Origin: Polynucleobacter sp. 15G-AUS-farblos
GTDB lineage: Bacteria > Pseudomonadota > Gammaproteobacteria > Burkholderiales > Burkholderiaceae
Direction: 5' to 3'
Assembly (NCBI RefSeq): GCF_018882445.1
Contig: NZ_JACVOM010000001.1
Span: 592,951 to 656,950, forward strand
DNA length: 64,000 bases
The notes under the pieces were generated by a model. It had not been told where the DNA came from, made no database searches, and saw only the letters and a program-made list of their open reading frames with translations. The position numbers and the translations under genes were made by a program. Positions 34,692-42,477 of the stretch are shown here, one piece after another. Each line of letters opens with the position of its first letter. Position 1 is the stretch's first letter.

Positions 34692-34711
34692 AGTAATAAC
34701 CCTGATTTATC
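34692..34711 (+). promoter_or_regulatory. Second promoter element, bchC copy
   Basis: AGTA-ATA-ACCCTGATTTAT, 20 bp upstream of the bchC PpsR box, overlapping the last codon and stop of crtF. It has the same orientation and almost the same spacing as at bchG and bchF. Confidence 0.5.
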
Positions 34712-35870
34712 GACTAATTAGCAAGACTTGGGCATTAATCGGCATGCTGCAAGGCAGCACTTGCACGCTCTTAAAGCCAGAATCCATTGCTAAATGGCTG
34801 ATTTCATCAATCGTCCTGGGCCTACCCCTACCCATGGCAAGTAAATAGAAGCCAAAATAAGCATGTCCCATCGCAGGATGTTCAGGGGTATCGGCCATTG
34901 GTTCGGCAATTAATAGCTTGCCGCCTGCCGGTAAAGCCTCAAATATTGCTCTCAATAAAATTTTGACTCGTTCGTCATCGTGATCAAAGATCACCCGAAT
35001 CAAAGTAATTAAATCTGCCCCTCGTGGAAGTGAATCTTTGAAAAAGTCGCCTCCATGCACATCAATATCTTGATGATCGGAAGTGAGAGCGAAACTTTCC
35101 TGCGCGAGATTCGCAACTCCTGGAAGATCAAATAATTTTCTTTTGAGTTGCGGAGCATTTAAGAAAACTCTTTTCAAAAATGTTCCTTGCCCGCCACCGA
35201 CATCTAACAAACATTCATGCTGAGAAAAGTCATATGCATCTACCACTTGATCTGCCACCAATGGTAGTGATGCTGACATTAAGTCAGAATAATTTTTAAC
35301 ATGCTCTTTGTCCTTAACTGACTCTTGATCTTTTTGATCAGCAGAAACATAAGGCCAAAATTTCTCCATCTTTTTAATTCCAATGTCGCCCGATAAAAGT
35401 GACAGTGGATCACGCAAGTCTTCGTACAAAACAGTGTGGTGCTCAATCATTGCTGAAAGCGCAGTATTACCAACCATTGGCGCACCCAGCGTTCCCAAAC
35501 CATATCGATCATGAGAACGAATTTCTAATAAATGAATGGAGACTGCTGCGTCTAATAATTTTTTAAGAGGGACTGTATCTAGTCCGCAATATTTTTTGAT
35601 ATCAGATAAATTAAGTGGGCCATCTTTCAAGATGTTAAATAAATTTAATCGCACACATGAAAGCAAAATTTGTGTGTATACAAATCCGGCCATCACATCA
35701 AATAATTGATTCGCTCTCTTCTTTGCAATATTTCTGAGAAAGGGTATTTTTGCTACGCGATTCTGAAAGCGAGTATCCGCAATGAGTCTATCTCGCCATA
35801 TACAGATTCTGTCCCATAAACCATAGTCCTTCTGACTATGTTCAATGGCGATGGATTGGGTCTGAGCCAT
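34707..35870 (-). CDS. crtF: Hydroxyneurosporene / demethylspheroidene O-methyltransferase
   Basis: SAM-dependent O-methyltransferase acting on 1-hydroxy carotenoids. 387 residues from the ATG at 35868-35870 (MAQTQSIA); the longer frame to 35945 would run into crtE. It has a winged-helix dimerisation domain near the N-terminus and the SAM motif 'ECLLDVGGGQGTFLKRVF', then 'LITLIRVIFDHDDERVKILL' and 'GKLLIAEPMADTPEHPAMGH'. Confidence 0.95.
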   Translation of the reverse strand: MAQTQSIAIEHSQKDYGLWDRICIWRDRLIADTRFQNRVAKIPFLRNIAKKRANQLFDVMAGFVYTQILLSCVRLNLFNILKDGPLNLSDIKKYCGLDTVPLKKLLDAAVSIHLLEIRSHDRYGLGTLGAPMVGNTALSAMIEHHTVLYEDLRDPLSLLSGDIGIKKMEKFWPYVSADQKDQESVKDKEHVKNYSDLMSASLPLVADQVVDAYDFSQHECLLDVGGGQGTFLKRVFLNAPQLKRKLFDLPGVANLAQESFALTSDHQDIDVHGGDFFKDSLPRGADLITLIRVIFDHDDERVKILLRAIFEALPAGGKLLIAEPMADTPEHPAMGHAYFGFYLLAMGRGRPRTIDEISHLAMDSGFKSVQVLPCSMPINAQVLLISR

Positions 35871-35887
35871 TAAGCTATTCGAGCGCC

Positions 35888-36793
35888 CTATGCTGCTTGT
35901 TTTTGTGTCACGATAGCTAGCTGACGTTCGCCACGTTCGAACCATGAGGAGGGCAACAATCTTTCTGCTTCAAAAGCAACTAGCTTTTTAAGATAGCCAT
36001 CACCTTGGCAATTTGGAATAGATGCAATGGCTTGTCCAACCAAATAATCAAAATGTTCAACAGCACCATTTAGACCCAACTCTTTAGCTGAGCTCGGGCG
36101 ATGATGCTCTTGATCTTGTCCACTTGGTTTTCCAAGAAACTGTGAGTCACCAAGTACATCGCGAATATCATCTGCCACTTGATAAGCCTCTCCGAGCCAC
36201 TCTCCTAGATTTTTCCATGTGTCAGCATCAGATCCAGCTGCTTGAGCGCCAGCGGCAGTTGCCGCTGCAAACAGTGCACCTGTCTTAGCTCTTTGATATT
36301 CACTTAAAACAGCTTGAGACTCACACTCCCATGCTTGCCCAGCGATAATTCCAAACGGCGCTCCCACTCCTTGAGAAATGGTTTTAATGATCGGCGCCAG
36401 TCTTTGTGCTGAACGTCTTGATGTTGCAGCAACTGTTTGATATGCCATCACAATCAGGGCATCGCCAGTGAGCACTGCCAATCTCTCGCCAAATTCTTTA
36501 TGCACCGATGTTTGACCACGTCGCATATCGGCATCATCAAAACAAGGCAAATCATCATGCACTAGAGAAGCACAATGGATCATCTCAATAGCAATTGCAC
36601 TGGCCATCGATAGTTGCGGATCATCATTGCCACAAGCCTGAGCTACTGCTAAAGTGAGTTGCGGTCTAATACGTGCACCACCTGGAAATACAGCGTGTCT
36701 GATCGCCTTACTTAAAAGAGCAGGACCTTTTTCAGATTCATGAGATTTCAATGCATGGTCTAAAGCGCGCTCTAAATGCTTAAGTGGTGACAT
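35888..36793 (-). CDS. crtE: Geranylgeranyl diphosphate synthase
   Basis: Trans-isoprenyl diphosphate synthase that makes GGPP for carotenoids and the bacteriochlorophyll tail. 301 residues with the first Asp-rich motif 'HDDLPCFDDADMRRGQ' and the second 'YQVADDIRDVLGD'. First gene of the crtEF-bchCXYZ-puf superoperon; its upstream region holds two exact PpsR boxes. Confidence 0.95.
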   Translation of the reverse strand: MSPLKHLERALDHALKSHESEKGPALLSKAIRHAVFPGGARIRPQLTLAVAQACGNDDPQLSMASAIAIEMIHCASLVHDDLPCFDDADMRRGQTSVHKEFGERLAVLTGDALIVMAYQTVAATSRRSAQRLAPIIKTISQGVGAPFGIIAGQAWECESQAVLSEYQRAKTGALFAAATAAGAQAAGSDADTWKNLGEWLGEAYQVADDIRDVLGDSQFLGKPSGQDQEHHRPSSAKELGLNGAVEHFDYLVGQAIASIPNCQGDGYLKKLVAFEAERLLPSSWFERGERQLAIVTQKQAA

Positions 36794-36825
36794 GGTCTTG
36801 CCCCTTTAAAAGAAATAATTTTCTT

Positions 36826-36843
36826 TGTCTAATTTAAAATACA
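36826..36843. promoter_or_regulatory. PpsR/CrtJ box 1 in the crtE-bchO divergent region
   Basis: TGTCTAATTTAAAATACA fits TGT-N12-ACA exactly. It lies 33 bp upstream of the crtE start. Confidence 0.75.
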
Positions 36844-36851
36844 ATTTACTA

Positions 36852-36869
36852 TGTAAAAAAATATAGACA
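36852..36869. promoter_or_regulatory. PpsR/CrtJ box 2 in the crtE-bchO divergent region
   Basis: TGTAAAAAAATATAGACA fits TGT-N12-ACA exactly, 8 bp from box 1. A third, imperfectly spaced TGT-N11-ACA lies at 36883-36899. Paired boxes suggest cooperative PpsR binding controlling both crtE and bchO. Confidence 0.7.
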
Positions 36870-36899
36870 CTATTTGAGTTACTGTCAAACCAAAATACA

Positions 36900-36920
36900 A
36901 GGGTTTACCCTGATAAATAG
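36900..36920 (+). promoter_or_regulatory. Second promoter element, crtE/bchO copy (weaker)
   Basis: AGGG-TTT-ACCCTGATAAATAG. The AGTR half is replaced by AGGG, which instead makes AGGGTTTACCCT a near-palindrome. It ends 13 bp before the bchO start. Confidence 0.35.
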
Positions 36921-36932
36921 CGGCTTTAGAGA

Positions 36933-37814
36933 ATGATTAGTGAAATTCCAGAAGACTGGCCCAATAGATCTTTCAGTCGTAAGGTTCAGACTGGAGATTT
37001 ATCTTGGCACGTGCAAATCGCAGGTAATGGGCCGATTCATGTGCTGCTACTGCATGGAACCGGGTCTTCTGCCCACACATGGGGTGAGCTATTCACAGAG
37101 CTGGCAAAAAAATATACAGTCATTGCGCCTGATCTACCCGGCCATGGGTTTACCAGAAACCTGGGAGCAAAAAATTTAAACCTAGATGCCTTAGCCACCA
37201 AACTCTCTGAGTTAAGAGAGGCTCTCCATATCGAATATTTTGATCACATCATTGGTCACTCTGCAGGAGCTACCTTAGCCCTAAGCTACACCCTTCAAAA
37301 TAAGCAAGCCAAAACGATTGTGGGCCTTAACCCCTCGCTCATTAGCTTACCTAGCTTCTATCATCGATTTGTTGCACCATTTTTAAATCCGATAGTGACA
37401 TCGTCATTTTTTACTGCTGTGCTTGCCGATCTTTTGCCACACACCAAAATGATTGATAGCCTGATTGACTCAACCAATACGAATCTCAATACTGAAAAAC
37501 GAAATCGATATAAAACCTTGTTTAAGAATGCGGATCATCTCAACGGCTCAATGAGCTTTATGGCCGGCACTGACATACCAGGACTGCTTGAGCAATGTAA
37601 AAAAATTCAATCCAAACTGACATTCATCTTGACTGAAGATGATGGTTGGATTCCAGCGCAAGCTCTACAACAGGTTATTAAGCAATACTTTGCTCAAGCA
37701 AAGGTCATTGAGATCAAAGGCGGACATATGTTTCATGAAGCAAATGAAAAATATGCTATTGAATTAATTGAAGCAGCGTTACTTGAAGAGAGGAGAGAAC
37801 CATGTCCACAATAA
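36933..37814 (+). CDS. bchO: BchO, magnesium-chelatase-associated alpha/beta hydrolase
   Basis: A 293-residue alpha/beta-hydrolase with the oxyanion region 'LLLHGTGSSAHTWGELF', the nucleophile elbow GHSAGA, and a C-terminal His in 'IKGGHMFHEANEKY'. The start 'PEDWPNRSFSRKV' is typical of BchO. In Rhodobacter bchO lies in the bchI-bchD-bchO group; here bchD and bchI are convergent to it. It is assumed to aid Mg chelation; its substrate is unknown. The gene overlaps a 41-codon gene downstream. Confidence 0.92.
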   Translation: MISEIPEDWPNRSFSRKVQTGDLSWHVQIAGNGPIHVLLLHGTGSSAHTWGELFTELAKKYTVIAPDLPGHGFTRNLGAKNLNLDALATKLSELREALHIEYFDHIIGHSAGATLALSYTLQNKQAKTIVGLNPSLISLPSFYHRFVAPFLNPIVTSSFFTAVLADLLPHTKMIDSLIDSTNTNLNTEKRNRYKTLFKNADHLNGSMSFMAGTDIPGLLEQCKKIQSKLTFILTEDDGWIPAQALQQVIKQYFAQAKVIEIKGGHMFHEANEKYAIELIEAALLEERREPCPQ

Positions 37815-37927
37815 TGTATGTCGCATTGTTCTTAGGAGTACTTATTGGCTTAGGGCTATTTTTAAATGCCTACTTTAGAGGTCAACAGGTCCTAAAAAAA
37901 TTATCACAAAAGAAGATGCATCAGTAA
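37802..37927 (+). CDS. 41-residue membrane protein overlapping the end of bchO
   Basis: A short frame starting MSTIMYVALFLGVLIGLGLF and ending with a basic tail (RGQQVLKKLSQKKMHQ): one transmembrane helix and a positively charged C-terminus. Its ATG overlaps the bchO end by 13 bp and is preceded by GAGAGGAGAGAACC, a strong ribosome-binding site. Its last 7 bases overlap the convergent bchD stop. I do not recognise it. Coupling to bchO suggests a role with Mg chelatase at the membrane; this is inference. Confidence 0.65.
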   Translation: MSTIMYVALFLGVLIGLGLFLNAYFRGQQVLKKLSQKKMHQ

Positions 37928-39714
37928 TTTGCTAATTGCATAGCTGCTTGTGATATTTGTTTTCCAGAGCCTGTAAAAGGTAATGGAAAATATTGTGCAG
38001 CCATCGTGCCGGATAATTCTTGAGCCAAGATCTCAGGTTGCGGCGATGTATCAACAAACAATACACGATGGTTTTTCAGTCTTAACTCTTTAGCCGCCGT
38101 TAATGCATCAGCATGAGCGCTACCCCTCCCCCCAACACCTTGAAGATTTACATTAGCCTTACCGTCACTCATGATGACAATGATGGGCGTTAAACCTTTG
38201 CGTTGAAGAGAGATAGCCATCTCGTTTGCGGCCCGAAAACCTGAAGCCAATGGTGTACCGCCCCCACCAGGTAAAGCTGCTAAATTTCTTTTTGCCCTAG
38301 CAAGTGAACGCGTTGGGGGTAACACCACCTCTGCCTTTGCCCCGCGCATGGAAAGCATCGCCACTTCATCGCGCCTGATATAGCACTGTGCCAATAATTC
38401 CTCTAGAGCACCTTTTGCCTCAGCTAAACGCTGAGTTGCGGATGAGCCTGATGCATCAACCAAAAAAATGGTGACCGTTCCTCGTCTTCTTAAATACTGC
38501 TTGATATGCAGATCTTCAGCCCTAAAGTCAATTCGGCTGTGAGGCTGATTCGCTTGATTGTGAGCAAGCACTCCTTTTCGAAGTCGCTGCCAAGGTATAG
38601 CAGCCCTAATGCTTTTCAGAATATCTAGGCGTTTGCCATCGGTAGGCCTTCCCTTGCGTGCTCCAAGAGGTCTGCCGCTCAAGAAATTTTTCTGAATTGA
38701 TCCTGACTTTCCGGAAACATGTGCAGCCGATTTACCAGCCCGCATCATATCTTTGGATTGCCGCAAGAGTTTAGGAGGAATCGAGGCCTTTACCGCCTGA
38801 ACTATGATGTCCTCTAGCTCCTGCTCAGAAGGCTGCTCTTGCTTGATTTCATCTGAGGATTCTGGATCGCTTTGAGAGTCTTCTTGCTCACTATCAGAAT
38901 CTTGATCATTCTGATCCTCATTAGCTTGGTCTTCAGATTGATCCATCTCAGGAGGCATATATGCCCGCTTAGATGGGGTGTATACCAAGCGGGCAGCATC
39001 AATCACCTCATCTTGACTCACCTCAACCAGGCCCCTCAATGCGGCCAAGGTCTTTGCTACCTCCAGCGCAAAGTGATTTGCCCTGAAAGAGCTCACACCT
39101 AGACTAAAACCTGCCTTTGTCATTACTTCCAAATATTCGTCACTGCACTTGACTGAAGGCAAAAGTTTTCGTGCCTCTTCTATATCTTCAGCATTCACCT
39201 CAAGGGATTCTTTGATATCTACTAAAGATAATTGATCTAAGTACAACTCAAAGGCTAATCGATCTAGCAATCGAGGACTAATTGATTCATCAACACTATC
39301 TGATTCATCAAATGCAATGACTCCAAAGTGAGTAGATTCATCAAATGCATTTTTCTCATCTAGAGCTTGTGAGATCAATGCAATGGCCTGTAAGTCCATT
39401 CTCTCTACCATCGGTAGTAGCAATAGATTGCCATGGACTCGCTCCAAAAGACCCTTACTCATGACCAATGAACCCGCCTGCAAACTAGCTTCAACATCTA
39501 ATGCACCAATCAGCTGTTCAGCAGAGATATTGGCAGGTGCTTTCAGTACCTGCATACCGCATGAGGAAGTGAGTTGTTTTAAATAACTAAACCAGGCCTC
39601 TCTCACAGGACCAAATTGGCTTTTGACGGTTACACCTTTGAGACCTTTGGGATTAATTGCCAATAGAATGGCAATTAAATTGGCATCAAACCATACTGTT
39701 TGATCAGATTTCAC
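37921..39714 (-). CDS. bchD: Magnesium chelatase subunit D
   Basis: A 597-residue AAA+ family subunit that forms a complex with BchI. The N-terminal AAA+ module is degenerate, as usual for BchD (no intact Walker A). A very acidic linker follows at about residues 255-300 (many Asp, Glu, Gln, Ser), and then a C-terminal integrin I (VWA) domain with the MIDAS motif FLVDASGSSATQ. The start overlaps the bchI stop by ATGA. Confidence 0.96.
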   Translation of the reverse strand: MKSDQTVWFDANLIAILLAINPKGLKGVTVKSQFGPVREAWFSYLKQLTSSCGMQVLKAPANISAEQLIGALDVEASLQAGSLVMSKGLLERVHGNLLLLPMVERMDLQAIALISQALDEKNAFDESTHFGVIAFDESDSVDESISPRLLDRLAFELYLDQLSLVDIKESLEVNAEDIEEARKLLPSVKCSDEYLEVMTKAGFSLGVSSFRANHFALEVAKTLAALRGLVEVSQDEVIDAARLVYTPSKRAYMPPEMDQSEDQANEDQNDQDSDSEQEDSQSDPESSDEIKQEQPSEQELEDIIVQAVKASIPPKLLRQSKDMMRAGKSAAHVSGKSGSIQKNFLSGRPLGARKGRPTDGKRLDILKSIRAAIPWQRLRKGVLAHNQANQPHSRIDFRAEDLHIKQYLRRRGTVTIFLVDASGSSATQRLAEAKGALEELLAQCYIRRDEVAMLSMRGAKAEVVLPPTRSLARAKRNLAALPGGGGTPLASGFRAANEMAISLQRKGLTPIIVIMSDGKANVNLQGVGGRGSAHADALTAAKELRLKNHRVLFVDTSPQPEILAQELSGTMAAQYFPLPFTGSGKQISQAAMQLANY

Positions 39715-40745
39715 TTTGCTGCAGTGGCAAAAAACTCTTGCATAGCACGATCAATTCTTGCTCCTGAGGAACTATCGTCCAACGGATTACGTCGCAATCT
39801 ATGTCCTAGAGCGAGGGGTGCAATTTTCTTCAAATGATTCAGGTTGGCTTTTTTCTTGCCCTCGAATGCAGCTAAGGCTCTAACGCCTCTTAACAGGGTT
39901 AATTCACCTCTTAAGCCATCGGTTCCCAAATGAGCGCAGAGTTTAGTGGCGACTTCAAGCAATTCATCTTCCACCTCCACTTTATCTAAGAGTTTTTGAG
40001 ATTTGATAATTTTTTGTTTGAAATCGTCTTCTACTTTTTGCCACTTGGCAATAAAGCGCTCTGGGTTTCTTTCAAACTCATCACGTCTTTTAATAATTTC
40101 TACACGCTCTTTAAAATCGCCAGGAGTTCTCACCTCTGTCGATAAACCAAATCGATCTAACATTTGAGGGCGTAATTCACCTTCTTCAGGATTACCGCTA
40201 CCAATCAATACAAAGCGCGCGGGATGCCGAATGCTTAAACCCTCACGCTCAATAATATTTTCACCAGAGGCAGCAACATCAATTAATAAATCCACTAAGT
40301 GATCTTCAAGTAGATTTACCTCATCTATATAGAGATAGCCACGATTCGCTTTTGCTAGCAGGCCTGGTTCAAAGGTCTTAATACCTTGAGTAAGTGCCTT
40401 TTCAATATCCAATGCTCCCACTACTCGATCTTCAGTAGCGCCCAGAGGTAAGTCCACCACTGGCACTGGAATACTTTCTGTTTTTAGCTTTTGACCTGCC
40501 GCCTTTTTAGCCTCGCATTCAGAGCAAAGACTTTTAGAATCTGGATTACAGTGGTACTGACAGCCCACAATGGATTTCATAGTGGGTAGCAAGGCAGCCA
40601 GGGAGCGAATGGTAGTGGACTTACCAGTTCCACGATCACCAAAAATAAGAACGCCGCCGATTAAAGGGTCGATTGTGCAGAGCGTGATCGCCAGCTTCAT
40701 CTCGGTTTGTGAAACAATTGCTGTAAAAGGAAAGTTCAGGGCCAT
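39711..40745 (-). CDS. bchI: Magnesium chelatase ATPase subunit I
   Basis: A 344-residue AAA+ ATPase driving Mg insertion. Walker A is GDRGTGKSTT, Walker B region YLYIDEVNLLEDHLVDLLID, and sensor region 'LIGSGNPEEGELRPQMLDRF'. Residues 59-79 contain four cysteines (CQYHCNPDSKSLCSECEAKK), a possible metal or redox site also seen in some BchI proteins. First gene of bchI-bchD. The 127 bp between it and divergent hemC contain no exact PpsR box. Confidence 0.96.
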   Translation of the reverse strand: MALNFPFTAIVSQTEMKLAITLCTIDPLIGGVLIFGDRGTGKSTTIRSLAALLPTMKSIVGCQYHCNPDSKSLCSECEAKKAAGQKLKTESIPVPVVDLPLGATEDRVVGALDIEKALTQGIKTFEPGLLAKANRGYLYIDEVNLLEDHLVDLLIDVAASGENIIEREGLSIRHPARFVLIGSGNPEEGELRPQMLDRFGLSTEVRTPGDFKERVEIIKRRDEFERNPERFIAKWQKVEDDFKQKIIKSQKLLDKVEVEDELLEVATKLCAHLGTDGLRGELTLLRGVRALAAFEGKKKANLNHLKKIAPLALGHRLRRNPLDDSSSGARIDRAMQEFFATAAK

Positions 40746-40872
40746 TGCTATCCGAAGACAAATGAATATAGAAAATAAAATTTAGTTTAGTCTAAGTAAA
40801 TGGTAATGTTGCATTTGATGATTAGGAATATCCTCTAGTTTCTGAAAAAATGAGTGGCATTGAATTAGCCTT

Positions 40873-41847
40873 ATGTCCCAAACCCTAAATTCCTCCTCTT
40901 CTGCCTCTGCCTTGGCAGCCCCCAAGCGCCTGGTCATTGCCTCCCGAGAAAGTCGCCTAGCCCTATGGCAGGCGCACTATGTCCAAGATTGCCTTAAAAA
41001 GTGCTACCCAGACTGTGATGTCCAGATTTTGGGCATGACCACCAGAGGGGACCAGATTTTGGATAAAGCCCTGTCTAAAGTCGGTGGCAAAGGCCTATTT
41101 GTCAAAGAGTTAGAGACTGCCCTAGAAGATGGCCGGGCTGATCTGGCAGTGCACTCCTTAAAAGATGTCCCAATGGTGATGCCAGAGGGTTTTGATCTGT
41201 CTTGCGTGATGGCCAGAGAAGATGCCAGAGATGCCTTTGTCTCTAATGATTACGCTAGCTTAGAGGAGCTACCTGCTGGCGCGATTGTGGGAACTTCGAG
41301 CTTACGACGAGAGTCCGTATTGCGCGCTAAGTTCCCCCATCTGGTGATTGAGCCACTACGCGGTAATTTAGATACCCGCATGGGTAAATTAGATCGCGGT
41401 GAGTATCAAGCCATTATTTTGGCCGCTGCTGGTCTCAAGCGCTTAGGCCTAGAGTCCCGCATCCGCGCTTGCCTGCCTTACGATCCCTACACCCCAGCAG
41501 CAGGTCAAGGCGCCCTAGGCATTGAGACCCTCACTAGTCATCCGCATATTAAAGAGTGGCTTGCGCCACTCTTAGATTTACCGACCTTGTACGCCGTATC
41601 AGCAGAGCGCATGGTCTCTCGGCAATTAGGTGGCTCTTGTGAGGTGCCCCTAGCAGCGTATGCCACTTGGGATCAAAACCAGATGCAGATCCGCTCTTTT
41701 GTCGCCAGTACCGATGGTCAAAACATCTGCCTAGCTAAAGGCAGTGGGGCAGTAGCCTCAGTAGCTGATGCAGAAGCCCTAGGATTGGCGGTAGCCCAAG
41801 ATCTGCTGGCCCAAGGGGCGGCGGAGTTGATACCTAAGCCTGTGTAA
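40873..41847 (+). CDS. hemC: Porphobilinogen deaminase (hydroxymethylbilane synthase)
   Basis: Makes hydroxymethylbilane, the linear tetrapyrrole before the haem/bacteriochlorophyll branch. 324 residues with '[19 protein letters not shown]', '[14 protein letters not shown]', '[18 protein letters not shown]', '[13 protein letters not shown]' and the dipyrromethane-cofactor Cys in '[14 protein letters not shown]'. It is divergent from bchI. hemD does not follow, although the two are often adjacent in betaproteobacteria, so this is either a relocated or a second copy. Confidence 0.96.
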   Translation: MSQTLNSSSSASALAAPKRLVIASRESRLALWQAHYVQDCLKKCYPDCDVQILGMTTRGDQILDKALSKVGGKGLFVKELETALEDGRADLAVHSLKDVPMVMPEGFDLSCVMAREDARDAFVSNDYASLEELPAGAIVGTSSLRRESVLRAKFPHLVIEPLRGNLDTRMGKLDRGEYQAIILAAAGLKRLGLESRIRACLPYDPYTPAAGQGALGIETLTSHPHIKEWLAPLLDLPTLYAVSAERMVSRQLGGSCEVPLAAYATWDQNQMQIRSFVASTDGQNICLAKGSGAVASVADAEALGLAVAQDLLAQGAAELIPKPV

Positions 41848-41907
41848 AAATAGCCAGATTAAATCTGATATTTTCATTTTCATCCATCACAATCTTGAGA
41901 GGTAGTC

Positions 41908-42084
41908 ATGTTCACCAAAACAATTCTTAGTCTAGCTTTTCTCTTCCTCATGCTGTTCGGACTCATCCTAGCAATTCGGGATCAGGGATATGTGCTCTTT
42001 ACTATTGGTCTGATTGGCTACTTCCTAATGGCAATTTCGTCCAACTTGTGCAAAGACTTTAAAAAATTGGGTTCGTCTAAATAA
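41908..42084 (+). CDS. 58-residue two-span membrane protein, unknown
   Basis: Starts MFTKTILSLAFLFLMLFGLI and continues with a second hydrophobic stretch (YVLFTIGLIGYFLMAIS) and a basic tail (CKDFKKLGSSK). GAGAGG precedes the ATG. It lies 60 bp after hemC and 11 bp before another small membrane-protein gene. Not recognised; no photosynthesis-specific feature is seen. Confidence 0.6.
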   Translation: MFTKTILSLAFLFLMLFGLILAIRDQGYVLFTIGLIGYFLMAISSNLCKDFKKLGSSK

Positions 42085-42095
42085 TTTCAAACGGT

Positions 42096-42296
42096 ATGAG
42101 TAATACCAAAAAGAAATATTCTATTTGGCGATTCATCCCTTACTGCTTTGCTAGCATCTTAGGGTTTGGCTTCGGCTTCAAGTTTGGTCACGAAATCAGT
42201 GGGGTTGGTCTTGCTGTACTAACAGGCTTAGTAAGCGCACTCATTTGCAACTTCATGATGGAATACGTGGTGCTCAAAATCTTTGGCCCACGATAA
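42096..42296 (+). CDS. 66-residue membrane protein, unknown
   Basis: A small protein with two hydrophobic segments (about residues 12-30 and 36-60) and basic ends (NTKKKYS at the start). Follows the 58-residue gene and ends at a good hairpin terminator (42296-42323), so the two probably form a short operon. Not recognised. Confidence 0.6.
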   Translation: MSNTKKKYSIWRFIPYCFASILGFGFGFKFGHEISGVGLAVLTGLVSALICNFMMEYVVLKIFGPR

Positions 42297-42323
42297 ACGC
42301 CCCGTATTGAAATAAGGGGCGTT
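42296..42323. terminator. Hairpin terminator after the small membrane genes
   Basis: AACGCCCC (42296-42303) pairs with GGGGCGTT (42316-42323) around a 12-base loop. A T-rich stretch follows about ten bases later on the plus strand. It separates the plus-strand small genes from the minus-strand gene at 42338. Confidence 0.7.
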
Positions 42324-42337
42324 AGAAGTACCTCTTT

Positions 42338-42433
42338 TTATTTATATTTGCTAGTCAGGTTTTTTGCCATTTTCCCAATCGTGATCAGGCAAACGACTAC
42401 AAAAGCGACTACTAAAATTCCGGTTAGATTCAT
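42338..42433 (-). CDS. 31-residue single-span membrane peptide downstream of pucC
   Basis: MNLTGILVVAFVVVCLITIG followed by a basic tail (KMAKNLTSKYK). The ATG at 42431-42433 is preceded by GGGAG with good spacing. It lies 44 bp after pucC on the same strand, so it could be the last gene of pucBAC. Very short, so chance cannot be excluded. Confidence 0.45.
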   Translation of the reverse strand: MNLTGILVVAFVVVCLITIGKMAKNLTSKYK

Positions 42434-42477
42434 ATTTATCTCCCTAAATTAAAACGATCAACCTACCAATTCAAATT

